A DNA stretch of 64,000 bases from Micropterus salmoides (Eukaryota > Chordata > Actinopteri > Centrarchiformes > Centrarchidae): the NCBI RefSeq assembly GCF_014851395.1, contig NW_024041150.1:4764891-4828890 (forward strand), given 5' to 3'. The translations under genes and the position numbers were made by a program. Below the pieces are notes generated by a model. That model ran no database searches and had not been told where the DNA came from. It saw only the letters and a program-made list of their open reading frames with translations. Of the stretch, positions 1 to 10,572 are shown in pieces. Numbering within the stretch: the stretch's first letter is position 1; every line of letters begins with the position of its first letter.

Positions 1-270
1 CTAAGCAGTGTTTGATTTTCTGTTAACTAAAAAGGTTGGAAAAGGTATCCCCCCCTACCGCATCAGAGCTTTTTAAGTTGCAAACATTCACATTTAATTT
101 ACTGTAATTGTATTTTTATTTGACTGAGCAATCTTATATACCCCAAACTCACACATTAAAAAATGTTTTCTTATCCAGTTTCAAGTTTGAAACTGTTTGA
201 CTATTAAGTGACTTTGTGTTTGTAGACATAGTTATTACATATAGGAACTTTTCACTCAAAACACGTGGTG

Positions 271-311
271 ATTTATATGAAATTGTACATTTTCTAGAAA
301 TCCAATAAAGA
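271..311 (+). pseudogene. Relic GPCR 3' UTR with AATAAA
   Basis: It matches 10175-10212 closely (ATGAAATTGTACATTTTCT, then a shared AATCCAATAAA). AATAAA is at 304-309. No coding sequence precedes it within the window, so it is either the tail of a receptor lying left of the window or a displaced fragment. Confidence 0.45.
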
Positions 312-450
312 TACATAAAGTAGGAGAAAATGTAAATGCTTACTAGTGCATGTCACTCAAAATTACTTAATTACTTCAGTAAATATACTTACCAGCACTG
401 TACAGTAAAATATTTTACTAAATTTATATTAATAAGTTGCCAGTAACTTT

Positions 451-485
451 CCCCGGTCGTGATGCAGACAGCATCACGACCGGGG
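451..485. repeat. Perfect 15-bp GC-rich hairpin
   Basis: CCCCGGTCGTGATGC (451-465) is followed by the loop AGACA and its exact reverse complement (471-485). It lies in AT-rich DNA. There is no T-run typical of a Pol III terminator. It may be the end of a foldback element. Confidence 0.8.
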
Positions 486-779
486 ATGTTCCTCAGAGTA
501 ACTGGTTGCAGGATCTTAAGCTGGGCCTTGTGTTGTGGCTGTAAGATCAGAGGGGTGTGCTTGGTGACCGGTCTGAGCAGGCCAAGCTGGGAGGCCGATT
601 AGTAGAAGAAATTAACTGGTAAGTAGGTGGTAAGTTTCTCATATGCTTGTGCAATACAGTGTATATGTATGGAACAGACTGCATTCATGTGTGTGATTGT
701 AAAGTCCGTATGCAGTTTCTGTTTCTAACTGCAGCTGTTGGCCAAGACAAATATCCCTCAGGGGACAGAACAATATACT

Positions 780-1830
780 CTGGAGAGGGAGGACAGATTG
801 TTTGAAAGATGAATGCATTAATGTTCTTTCATCTGTTCCCAGGAGATGGAACAAACTCTCACATTTGGTCAGGTGACATTGCCAGTGATGGGCATTCAGA
901 CTTGGCCTGAGGTGACTCTGACAACAGGAGCCATAATGAACCAAGTGGGACCCATCACCTATCATTCTGGTGAGGATACTTGTTTGGGGAGTGCTAGCTT
1001 TAGCATGTATTTGTCTGAACAACATGTGTAAAAGTAATATCCAGGAAGACAGCATTTTTTCAGGCAGAATTATATTACTGTGGATTGTGTGGTTGCAGAG
1101 GAGATCAACTATTGTTGTGGTACTGGAAATGCAAATGAATATGCAAACTGCGACTAGCAGTCCCTTGGGAACATCTGTGTTGAATTAGATGTATCTTAGT
1201 GTTGTTAGACATAGTGAATGTGTGTATGTTCAGTTCATTTCTCTTGCATCATTTTCTGAATTGCAAACAATGAAATGTGCAGGTGTTTCAGCAACTAGCC
1301 TGACCAGGCGTTCAAACCTCCATCCTCAAAGTCAGAGGGCCGTTCAACAGGCGGACCATCGACTGCAGAACAATGCTCCGCACTTGAAATCACTCAGCAC
1401 GCATGATACACACGCACTTTTCCCAAGGCGTGCTTTTTGTAGAGTAGTCGTCTTTATCTGCGGCCTGAGAAGCACTTGGTATTCCCAGGCAGCCTCCTGT
1501 CCACCCTGCTTAGTTTCAGAGATCAGACGAGAATCGGTGGGCTGAGGATGGTGTGGCCGTAAGCCACACAATTTTAATTAAAATGAGTATACACGCCTCT
1601 TCTGTTGGTTCAGTCTGTTGTCCTGATGTACTTTACATACAATGTGTTCATGTCTGCCTTCATTTCTTTAGAAAAAAATTTGTATGCAAAGCACAAAGCA
1701 TCCCTAACTTTAAATAATATAGAAGTCATGCATGGTACATTTTCTTACATTATGTCTTTTATTCTATATGGAAATATTTTTTTTAAAGAAAGCAGAATTG
1801 CAAAAAATGAATATGATTGAGAAGCAGCTT
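780..1830. repeat. Cluster duplication block A, copy 1
   Basis: Colinear similarity to 16505-17760 is visible at several anchors: GGAACAAACTCTCACATTTGG, AATGCAAATGAATATGCAAA, GCAAACAATGAAATGTGCAGG and CCTTCATTTCTTTAGAA. Open frames inside it are not conserved between the copies, so I do not call a gene. Function unknown. Confidence 0.7.
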
Positions 1831-2384
1831 TTAACAAAAAGAGAATAAAAACAATCACAGAATGCTATTTAGAATAAAGAACATGAGGGAAAGGAAAGAA
1901 GACAAAAGAAGGTGGTTGTACTGTTTACAAACGTCAGAAATGGAATTCGTATATCTAGAAAATGCCGGCATGTAACAACTGACTTAACCTCTTTGCACCA
2001 CCTTTTATTGATCTGTTTCTAAGCATGACCTCCTCTCTTGGCTGTTTTTCCCACTGGAATGAGCTGTGCCAGCCCAGGACAGAAACAACCCTTGACATCA
2101 ATTATATCTGGTTATTTGGAAAGTTCCAGAGGTCAGGCGACTGTTTCGAATGCTCTGTGAGCTGAGTGTTTTGTGCTTTGCCTCACACTGCTTGCGGCCT
2201 GCCCATGCAAAGATTATTTATAGGTGATCTAACAGTGCTCTGTAGCGTACACAGTAACACACCTGTCCTTTTATTGACTCCAGGCAGCCAGGCACAGAGG
2301 AGCACATACAGTCAAAACTACAAGGTTTCAAACATGTGATCTTAACTTTAGCTTTGTGTATAGTTACTACTATTAAAGCAGATT

Positions 2385-2705
2385 TCCCAAACTGTCAGAC
2401 TGTTTTTTTTTTAAATACCTTGGCTTTCTGCAGGGGACACTTTGGAAACTAGCAAACTGTAGTTTTTGAACTGCTGAAAGCTTAAAGTAATGACTTGATA
2501 AGCTGAACAGTGTACACAGTTATGATGATAAATTAGATAAATTGTAATTTATTTAATCATACATGATAATAATAGAAATAAAAAACTTAATTCAATGTAA
2601 TTTCAGCTCCATTCAGAGCTCTCAGATGGAATTTCTTTCTCCTCAGACAGAAATACCCGTTTGGTTGGTCTGCTGATCCCTTCCAACTAACATCATATTT
2701 CATGC
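2385..2705. repeat. Cluster duplication block B, copy 1
   Basis: It shares TTTCCCAAACTGTCAGACTG, TTGGAAACTAGCAAACTG, AAAGTAATGACTTGATAAGC and ATACCCGTTTGGT with 10573-10860. Non-coding. Confidence 0.75.
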
Positions 2706-3227
2706 TGGATCTCTGACTGTTCAGGCATTACTGGAAGAGGATTTCATCAACTCTCCACACTTTACTGAAAAGCTTTTGGCTAACCTGACGGATAAAAACC
2801 CATTCACACAGACTGGAAGTCTGCTCATATGAAGACACAACTGGAAAACCACAAGCTAAAGGGCCTGTTGTAATGCAAGCTTTTCTTGAAATGTATGAAT
2901 GAGGCACAGTGAGGAGTTTAACTTTACTTGCTTTTGACTTTTAAAGGTTTGAAAAGTAGGCATGTAAATTTATCTCATTGATCAGCCTCAATTTTTACTG
3001 TTCACTCCGTAACAGCTGCATCAGAGCTGTATTTAGCTTGTGCTAATGCTAACTGCTGCTGCTCATATTACCAGGGTTTACACTGAAAGTAATCAATCAT
3101 TGAAAATTTATCAATTATTTATTAGTTATTTTCAGCATTTTTGACAGTGGATTAGTTTTCAACATTGCAGGAAGTAATAGAACGAGAAGGTGGTGCAACT
3201 ATAATTCCCTCTGAAATATAGCAGAGC

Positions 3228-3431
3228 AGAAGCATAAAATAGGAGAAAATGTAAATGCTCAGTAGTGCAAGTACCTCAAAATTAATTACTTCAGTAAATG
3301 TACTATGTTGCTTTATTACACTGTAGATTACAATAAAAGTTGAATATTTAAGATCAAGTAAAGAAACAAACTACACACTAAGTAACCTCCAGCCTTTCCA
3401 TAACCTGCTGTCCCAAACAACTGGTCTCATT
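3228..3431. repeat. Cluster duplication block C, copy 1 (upstream of relic exon)
   Basis: The block holds AGGAGAAAATGTAAATGCT and a downstream ACACTAAGTAACCT stretch. It is matched at 15296-15475 and partly at 318-395. In both full copies it leads directly into the relic exon. Confidence 0.65.
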
Positions 3432-3640
3432 CTGCAGATGCCTGGAGCACCTACCTGTATAACAGCAACACTAGCTCACTGATGGACTACCATGAATACT
3501 GCAACATCACCACCTTGTGGAACAACTCTTGACACCTTTGCTTATAGCAGCATCACTTCACAGCACAGCAACTCTCATGGTATGTGACCACACTGGCCAT
3601 CTGTGCTCTTTATTCCCTGGTGTGCAGATGATGATATAAA
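3432..3640 (+). pseudogene. Relic first exon of a related GPCR
   Basis: After a CTGCAG acceptor-like site, one frame reads a serine- and asparagine-rich stretch with NTSS and CNITTLWNNS, then a stop. Further on, an alternative frame gives LAICALYSLV, which resembles the end of TM1 in the intact gene (VAVYALYYM). The block at 15476-15665 is a diverged copy with the same upstream DNA. No matching exons 2 and 3 follow. This is best read as a dead first exon of a second receptor subtype. The link to the GPCR family rests on the short TM1-like end and on its position in the cluster, so it is tentative. Confidence 0.45.
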
Positions 3641-3783
3641 TTAATGCATTTCCAGTCTGGGATCTTCATTGATCTTGGGGGGGGGGGGAGCAGGTGTTGG
3701 GGTGTGGAAGTGATGTTGAAATGACCGTACATTACCGGCGAATGTAGTTGCAGTTTACTTCACAAATAAAAAGGTACAGTGGG

Positions 3784-3811
3784 TAAGTTTTAGTGGCATC
3801 TAGTGGTGAGG
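3784..3811 (+). repeat. MITE-like terminal motif, left copy
   Basis: The motif centres on TTTAGTGGCATCTAGTGGTG. It is repeated in inverse orientation at 6802-6829 with 25 of 28 matches. It resembles a frequent fish MITE end. Confidence 0.5.
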
Positions 3812-4034
3812 GCTCAGAATTGCGACAAATTCATGCTCACTCACAAATTACTGGGGGGGAATGGGGGTTGTCTGACCCCCCCTAATTACGGCTTGGACCC
3901 CCCAAAAGCGGCAAAGACAACAGTTCAATCTTTCTCACCTGTAAATATTACAATATATTTCCAATATTCCTGCCTTATATTCAAGAATCTTGAAATACAC
4001 CCCTAAAATTAAATGAACCATACCATTTAGAATA

Positions 4035-5215
4035 TTGCAACAGAGCGTCATGCGGCCCTTGAAATTTGCTTAATGTGAGAGTTAAACGACATGTCCTGAT
4101 CAAAGATAACTCCAAGATTCCTCACAGTGGTGTTGGAGGCCAGGGCGATGCCATCCAGGGAAACTATATCTTTAGATAATGGGTCACGGAGGTGCTTAGG
4201 CCCCAGAACAATAACTTCAGTTTTATCCGAGTTTAACAGAAAATTTTTGTCCTTTGTCTGATGCAGTGCGGTCTCTGTGCTATGATGAACTCTAAATCCT
4301 GACTGAAAATCCTCAAATAAACGATTGCTCTGTAGAAAGTCACACAGCTGTTTAGCGACTGCTTTCTCCAGGACCTTAGAGAGAAATGGAAGGTTAGATA
4401 TAGGTCTATAGTTGGCTAAAACATCCGGATCAAGGTTGGGCTTTTTCAGAAGAGGTTTAATAACAGCTACTTTAAAGTACTGTGGTATATAGCCTGTTGA
4501 TAGAGACAGATTGATCATATCTAGTAAAGAAGTGCTTACTAAGGGTAAAACTTCTTTAAGCAGCCTAATTGGGATGGGGTCTAAGAGGCAGGTTGTGTCA
4601 CGTCCTGCCTGTTTAAGTTTAGCTCTCTGTGGGTATTTGATATTTTGATCAATTCAGTATCTGTCTTATAGTGTTTTGGGTTCTGTCCTGTCCTTTATCT
4701 TAGCTTCAGTCTGTGTTCCTTGATGGTGTTTGCTTCTGTCTGTTCCCCCAGTAATTCCTCTGCTTGCTTGTCCACTAAATACTTTGAGTTCCAGTTAATG
4801 TATGGTCTTGTGTTTTGCATCTGCGAGTGTCTCTCTGTGCCCCCCCTGCTTTCTCCCTGCCTGCCTGTGTCTCGTTAGTCCTGATACCTGTCACCTGTGT
4901 TGCTCCCGCCCTGCTCGTTAACCCCTGTGTATAAATGTTTGGTGTTCCGGTTCTTTCTAGTGTTCAGACACTCAGTCATGTTTGTTGGGAGGAGTGTTCT
5001 ATCTGCCTGCTTGGACTTTCCAGTTAACTAAGTGTAAGCCTGTACCTGTTCCCACTTGGATTAAATACACTGAACTGCATCTGCTCTGCCTTGGTGTCTT
5101 GCATTTGGGCTCTCACCTCCTCTACGCTCACCTACAAATCCTGACCGGTTGATGGTTTAGATGAAGAAATTATTGAAGTTAGTTGGTAAAGATTGAGGGA
5201 AGAAAAGTTCCGAGC
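4035..5215 (-). mobile_element. L2-type LINE fragment, interrupted by a solo LTR
   Basis: The minus strand encodes part of a reverse transcriptase: ANYRPISNLPFLSKVLEK, then FQSGFRVHHSTETAL, then directly LLNSDKTEVIVLGPK and VRNLGVIFDQDMSF. The catalytic core with the FxDD box, normally between these parts, is missing. The copy is internally deleted and dead. Its 5' part continues at 5152-5215 beyond the nested LTR. Confidence 0.8.
4596..5146 (+). mobile_element. Solo LTR nested in the LINE, 5-bp target duplication
   Basis: The 551-bp insert starts TGTCACGTCC and ends CCTGACC. It is flanked on both sides by GGTTG (4591-4595 and 5147-5151). Inside are a TATA-like TATAAAT (4930-4936) and an ATTAAA (5060-5065), the usual layout of U3-R-U5. 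No internal gag or pol is present, so this is a recombined solo LTR, probably Ty3/Gypsy type. The family is an inference; the terminal base is C where A is expected. Confidence 0.72.
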
Positions 5216-5579
5216 AGTGTGGGATGCAGCATTAAACTCCAGGTACAAATGAGGTAATCACAGACGGCTGCTGCCAATCACTTTCTGTAGCTGCAAGGCA
5301 AGGGGAAAGGGCAGTACCTGGATGAGAACGGGGGGGGGGAAGAGAGAGAGAGATCACACACACAATTAATAACTGGAAAGCACAAGAAAACATCAACAGG
5401 TGTGACAGCAGTTTGTGAGTGAATCACATGCACAATTCTTAGTCAAACTAATCTTAAGGAATGTGACAGTTCTTTGGCACGCTAATGTTCTATATTTGTG
5501 ATGCGTCATGAACACTCCTTTTTTATTAGAACAAGTTTAAATTCTCATCAACCTGCTGCATGCTATCACATGCCACATC

Positions 5580-5662
5580 TGAGGTGGCTGGTTTGGTTGA
5601 AGGATAAAACATCAGGCATTGGTAAATGAACTTCTTGAGTTGGAATCTTGCAGCTTTTAAAG
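5580..5662 (+). promoter_or_regulatory. Probable untranslated first exon and promoter area of GPCR copy 1
   Basis: This stretch is conserved with 19440-19517 upstream of copy 2 and ends in the same donor-like site (CAGCTTTTAAAG then GTAAA). It has no conserved reading frame. The first coding exon has a real acceptor 15 nt before the ATG (AACAG at 7518-7522), so an upstream untranslated exon is needed and this is the best candidate. The similarity extends upstream to about 5392, which would then be promoter. RNA evidence is lacking. Confidence 0.4.
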
Positions 5663-5985
5663 GTAAATTTGGTCAATACTATTTTTTATTTTCTCATGTA
5701 GAGCGTTCTAAACAGATTAATGAAAATATAGTGGTAATGTAGGTGTCCTGAAGTTAAACCAATGTTTTATTTCCTTTTTCCCTTTTTTCAGAGGTGTATA
5801 AAGATCTTATGTAATGAGCTGTTATGTTTTTATTAACTTAGAATGAGCCCTTTCTATCTACATATCTGCGGATCCTTTTTCCATGGATATTGCCATGTTT
5901 CTACAGTAGCTGAAAACGGACAGCCCTACAGAGCGTGTTTCATCACTACGTTGTTGTTGTTGTTCTTCTTCTTTTACAAACCATT

Positions 5986-6035
5986 CTTCTTCAAACATAC
6001 ATATTCACTGCGTTGAACATGTATGTTTGAAGAAG
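5986..6035. repeat. 17-bp perfect hairpin
   Basis: CTTCTTCAAACATACAT (5986-6002) pairs exactly with 6019-6035. The 16-nt loop can add a short TTCA/TGAA stem. It follows a TTG/TTC simple repeat. It could be a small foldback or a structured RNA; there is no direct evidence of transcription. Confidence 0.7.
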
Positions 6036-6131
6036 GATTAATAATATACAGCAAGTGTCGGAAAATCTTTTCATCGCACAATTTTTTTATATCCATTATA
6101 TGGTGGGTGACAATATAACACATAGTATTTA

Positions 6132-6275
6132 CAGGTGCTGGTCATAATTAGAATATCATCAAAAAGTTGATTTATTTCAGTAATTCCATCCAAAAAGTGA
6201 AACTTGGATATTATATTGATTCATTACACACAGACTGATATTGATGTTTATTTCATTTTATTGTGATGACTGACT
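6132..6275 (+). mobile_element. Solo Tc1-type inverted terminal repeat
   Basis: After a TA, the sequence CAGGTGCTGGTCATAATTAG runs into ATTTATTTCAGTAATTCCAT and CATTACACACAGACTGATAT. This looks like the long terminal repeat of a fish Tc1/mariner family different from the one at 11834. No second end or transposase was found nearby. Confidence 0.6.
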
Positions 6276-6278
6276 GAT

Positions 6279-6350
6279 GTTTGGTTAGCTCAGTTGGTAA
6301 AGTGCAAGTTGCTCTACTAGAAGATTGCATGTTCAATCCCATGTTGGGAT
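6279..6350 (+). repeat. tRNA-like sequence (SINE head or tRNA pseudogene)
   Basis: TTAGCTCAGTTGG resembles a Pol III A box and GTTCAATCCC a B box, spaced as in a tRNA. I could not fold a proper acceptor stem and anticodon arm. It is most likely a tRNA-derived SINE head or a tRNA pseudogene. Confidence 0.45.
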
Positions 6351-6801
6351 AATTTGTTTGTTTTTTTCCCCCCTTTCTTCAACAAACTGATCATGCAGCA
6401 ACTGTTTCTCATGCTCACAACAAAGCGTGTGTGTGCCTGCGTGCGTTCGTTCTGGTGTTTCATCCAAATCCATCAACCTACGGATGCTTTTCATTTCCCC
6501 AGTATCTCTATGGCAGAGGATATTTAGAGGAATCACATTTTCTGAGGCTCTTTCAGAGGTGTGTCAAGCAAGCTACAGACTCTTTTTTAATGATCAGAAT
6601 GTAGATCAGAAAGTAAAATCTCAATTCAACTCGAAATATAGCATTGCTGTAAAAAAAAAAAAACGTTCTTGGGCTTCTATTTTGCAGGCAAACCATTAAA
6701 GAAGGAAGTGATTATGTGAGCCGTTGCTGTCATGACTGAGATCTATTTCAGCACTGCTATCAAAGATAACGCTAGACTAGACAGTTGGTTGGAATTCGCA
6801 A

Positions 6802-6829
6802 CCTCACTGCTAGATGCCACTAAATCTTA
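6802..6829 (-). repeat. MITE-like terminal motif, right inverted copy
   Basis: Inverse partner of 3784-3811. The two may be unrelated insertions or the ends of one larger element interrupted by other transposons. Confidence 0.5.
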
Positions 6830-7140
6830 CACACATAACCTTTAAACAATTGAGAACATAGCTAAAAATGATTCAGTTAAAGAAACAGCTTGTGATTCTG
6901 TTTGTTCTGTCCATAAGCCCACTTTACTGCACTCACACCCAGGTTCAAGTTCACTCTAGCAGATCATAACTTCTAAGTATAGTTAGTTCCTGTTTTGGGG
7001 GACATTTTAACCTTTTATTGCAGTAAATTGAGACAAACAGGACATGAGGACAGAGGGAGAAATGTTTATTCCAAAAATAATGTCAAAATAAACACCAACA
7101 TAGAAGAGTGCACAATCGGTCAGTGGATTAATCAGTCATG

Positions 7141-7280
7141 TAAACCTCCTCATCCAAACTCAGAGGGCAGAGGGGCGTTCAACAAGTGGTGGGGCGTCGA
7201 GTACAGGAGACAGGCAAGATGTCCTAAACCAATGAGCATTAACTTACTGAAACAGCTGGACGATGCAGTAATGACCTCAC
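7141..7280. repeat. Promoter-proximal block E, shared by both GPCR copies
   Basis: GGCGTTCAACAAGTGGTGG and AGGCAAGATGTCCTAAACCA recur at 19755-19830. The motif CCTCCATCC..CAGAGGG..GTTCAACA also appears at 1316-1400, 17058-17150 and, weaker, 18181-18290. It lies 250-400 bp before the ATG in both genes. This may be a regulatory module or an old repeat. Confidence 0.5.
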
Positions 7281-7537
7281 ATCAGAACTAAAATATCTGT
7301 CCACTAGAACTTGTTATTCTTTTTGTATTTGATTAAATAAGTTATGTAAATGAAAAGAATGTTGAGGAATGACGATAGAAACTAAAAAGATTTTTAGTTT
7401 TTGATTTGATATGACTGTGGGTAAACTTATACCTCACAGCTTTAGTGATGTCACTGAACAATGTTGGGTAGATATTTAAAAACCTGCTCCCTTTTTTAAT
7501 AACCTGATCTCTCAAATAACAGGTTTCACTCTGAAGA

Positions 7538-10045
7538 ATGGAAGGTCTCTACATTTACAGCACCTCACAGAACCAAAGCTATAACTACAGCAACATCACC
7601 TCCACCGACCAGAATTATGGCTATCCATTCATTATTAATGTGCTGACATACATAATTGTTGCTATCGGCATTCCTCTGACCCTCGTCGCCGTCTATGCTC
7701 TTTATTATATGGTATGTACATTCTGACTGAGAGTTTATTTCCTGTCTGTGTCATGTATCTGTCCTACAGTCTGTCTGTAAAGGATCTGGTTTTGGGGCTA
7801 GGTGTCAGGGGGCTTGGAAAAAGGCTTGTAATGATCTATAAACTTAGATACAACTGAAGAACCTGACCAAGTAAATTGTGAAATTTTGTTGTTTGGTTCT
7901 TAAACTATTTGATGGATTGCCATAACACCCACACACAACATCAATATCAACACACACTTCTAGTCTTACAAACACACACAGTAAGTGTTCATTGTTTTTT
8001 TTCTTCTGCTATTTTCCTTCCTGGTACAGGTACATTGGAATATGAGCGCGAAGAAGAGGAGATTACACTTACACTTATTAATTTAGCTGACGCTTTTATC
8101 CAAAGCGACTTACAATTGCTATGTATGTCAGAGGTTGCACGCCTCTGGAGCAACACATTGGTGTCTCACAGTGGATTCAAACCTGGGTCTCTCACACCAA
8201 AGACACCATCACCACCCCGGAGATGGGATGAGTGGGTACTTATGGAAATACCGGGAGTGATGTCATTGATGTGTGGTCCCGCTCCTGAAACTCTGCTAGT
8301 AGCGCCACTTTACCAGCAGGGACCACAATCAACAGATACGATTAAATGATTTATTGATGAACAAAACAAAAAGATGTATGAGGCTTGCAGTTGCTGAATA
8401 GACATTTGAAAATGTTGTGGGGAGGCTATGATAGGGAAATCTGCGGTAGCACCCGGGCACGACGGACCCCCAAAAGGCTTACAGTTATTTGAGAGGACAT
8501 TGGGTGATCTGGGATCTTTGAGATCTGAACAAATGCAATGATGGTACGCTCGGTAAGACCAGCAGCGCATGATCTGTATTAGATGCTCGGGAATGACGCT
8601 GTGGGAGGCTGAAATAGTAGCTCAGATCCTGGAGGAGTGACTGAAGTAATGGACGGTAGAAATGCCTTACGAAAGAGTACTTTGGCAGAATTGCTGGTAG
8701 AACTGGAATGGAGTAGCTACTAGACTGGATTCGGAAGATCTGACATGGTTGTGCGCTAGGATTTCCAATGGTTCACAAGGGTCTTGAAAGGGTTCAGAGA
8801 TGACTGGACTTTGAAGAAAAAATGTGAGCTGGCCCGATTGGCTGGACTTCAGATCACTTTGGTAGAAAGCAGTATTGTTTGGGGAATGACTGAATTGCGG
8901 GCATGACGCCGAAAGTCAAGCAAAGGGGAGATGCATTGAAATGAAACCGAAGAGAGCAAGTGTAAATGTTGCTTCTGTCTGGATAAATCCAGCTCATGTG
9001 TTTGAGCCAGAACGCTTCATATCTGTTGCTGAAAAACTGCTGCAGAAGCTGCAGGAAATCTGGTCCTTAGTCTTGTTCCTGCAGTGATTGGCCAGTGGGT
9101 CATATCTGAGATTTCTGTTGGATGAAAAAGTCAGAAATGGCTCTGACTGCAGCTGCTGGGCAGAGCAAGATGACAGATTTGGGAGGAGGTGGACTTCACA
9201 ACATGTTTCCAACTGCTTGTTGACTTTTACCAATGTTTTCCTGCAGGTGAGAAGTGATCATGTTGCTCCCATCTACCTCATCAACCTTCTCATTGCTGAC
9301 CTCATTCAGTTCTTCTCCATGATCGTAGCGGTGGTACCAAATGTGGATATGAAGTTATATGACATCTTCTATTATATTTACCTCTCTGCTCTGATTGCCA
9401 GTGTTTACTTCATGGTCTGCGTCGCCCTGGAAAGGTATCTATCTGTCTATCCAGTATGTGTGGAGCTGCTTCTGTGTCTGAACATTATATTAGTTTATAA
9501 CTCTGAAGCTCCTCAAAGACTTTGTGTCCATCTTGTGTTACAGGTATTTGTTCATCGCCCACCCGCTGTGGTACCGCTGCAGACGAACCATCAAGACCTC
9601 TGTGGCGGTCTGTGTCCTGGTCTGGGTCCTTTCTCTTGTCTGTTTTTTTCTTTACAATTTTTTTCCTGATAATGTTTGCACAGACACAATCTCAGCCGTT
9701 CTCCTCCTCCTTCCCTTCCCACTGTTCATATTCTTCCTGGTTGGGACCCTCAGAGCCCTGTCTGCTTCCATCTCAGTCCCCTCTGATGAAAAACGACGAA
9801 TTGTGGGAATTTTGGTTCTGGTGCTGCTTATTTACACTCTGCTGTTCCTGCCCAGCATAATTTGGTATCTGGAAGTAGACTATGATGAGACCCTCGACAG
9901 CCTCTCTCTGATGTTAGTTAAGTTCAGTCCTCTTGCAGACTTAGTCCTGTATGTGTTCATGAGGAAAGGGATCATAGACAAGCTTTTGGCCTCTGTGTGT
10001 TGCTGCAGAATGAACAGCAAAGATACCAGCAGTCCACCAGTATGA
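7538..10045 (+). CDS. Rhodopsin-like (class A) GPCR, intact three-exon gene, copy 1
   Basis: Coding exons are 7538-7711, 9247-9434 and 9544-10045. They join in frame (intron phases 0 and 2, GT-AG ends) into 287 aa. The N-terminus has three N-glycosylation sites (N12, N16, N19). TM1 spans about 32-57. TM2 carries D76 in the NLLIAD motif (2.50). TM3 ends in ERY (120-122), a DRY variant, followed by the receptor-like LFIAHPLWYR. W148 is 4.50, and the tail ends in a CCC cluster. The start was chosen because the same ATG context recurs in copy 2 just after a matching acceptor. The TM3 cysteine of the usual ECL2 disulfide is absent (tyrosine at 3.25), W6.48 is replaced, and TM7 reads DLVLY instead of NPxxY. 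Loss of that disulfide is also known in Mas-related receptors, so this could be a fish Mas-like or other orphan delta-group receptor. The ligand is unknown. It is a plasma-membrane protein and very likely signals through G proteins (inference). Confidence 0.88.
8061..8206 (-). mobile_element. tRNA-derived SINE fragment in intron 1 of GPCR copy 1
   Basis: It contains the motif GACGCTTTTATCCAAAGCGAC, very common in fish SINEs, and a reversed B-box-like region around GATTCAAACCTGGG. It is absent from the intron of copy 2, so it inserted after the duplication or was lost there. Confidence 0.55.
8272..9070. mobile_element. Unclassified insert in intron 1 of GPCR copy 1
   Basis: About 800 bp has no counterpart in copy 2, although the intron ends are shared (7712-7850 and 9184-9246). 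It starts with a hairpin (TGTGGTCCCGCT at 8272-8283 against 8315-8327). There are no coding motifs. A transposon is likely, but the class is unknown. Confidence 0.4.
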
Positions 10046-10202
10046 ATGATGACAACATTTCCACAGTCAGCTTCATGTAGGCAGAGAAAGAGGGAGAGAG
10101 AGAAAGGGGAGGAAACAGGAGGAGAAATGGAGGCCAATAGAAAGGATAGATATACTACAGTTTTTGTCAGTTTTTATGAAATTGTACATTTTCTGGAAAT
10201 CC

Positions 10203-10208
10203 AATAAA
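10203..10208 (+). terminator. Polyadenylation signal of GPCR copy 1
   Basis: AATAAA lies about 160 nt after the stop codon, inside a block (10175-10212) that also survives at 271-311. Copy 2 lacks this segment because its similarity ends near 23873. Confidence 0.6.
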
Positions 10209-10572
10209 AATCAGTTTGTAGACCAAACTGTGAATGTTTGTCTTTGACCAACTCAGTGAATTAAAAGCTGACAAATGAAGGTTCAACAAAATCTCTGCTG
10301 GTTGACAAATCTCTGTTGTCTATATGAACATAAAGCCCAACCTGCTGTTAGCAGGGAGGCATCCTGCACTTTCTGACCAAGTGAGGTTTCCTCACAACTC
10401 TTAAAGTTTTCAGACTTTTTTAGATAATAATTTGGGGCAGAAATGATAAAGTGTGACAGGGACAGTCACAACAGATCAGACCAACATGTTTCAGTAGAAG
10501 TTAGTAAAGTCTGCTGTATGTTTCCCCTTTTTAAACTTTAGCTCATTATTAGCTGAGATCCAACAAGAACAA

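Noticed and set aside
6279..6350. Functional tRNA gene
   Set aside because: A-box- and B-box-like motifs are present, but no complete cloverleaf with acceptor stem could be built.
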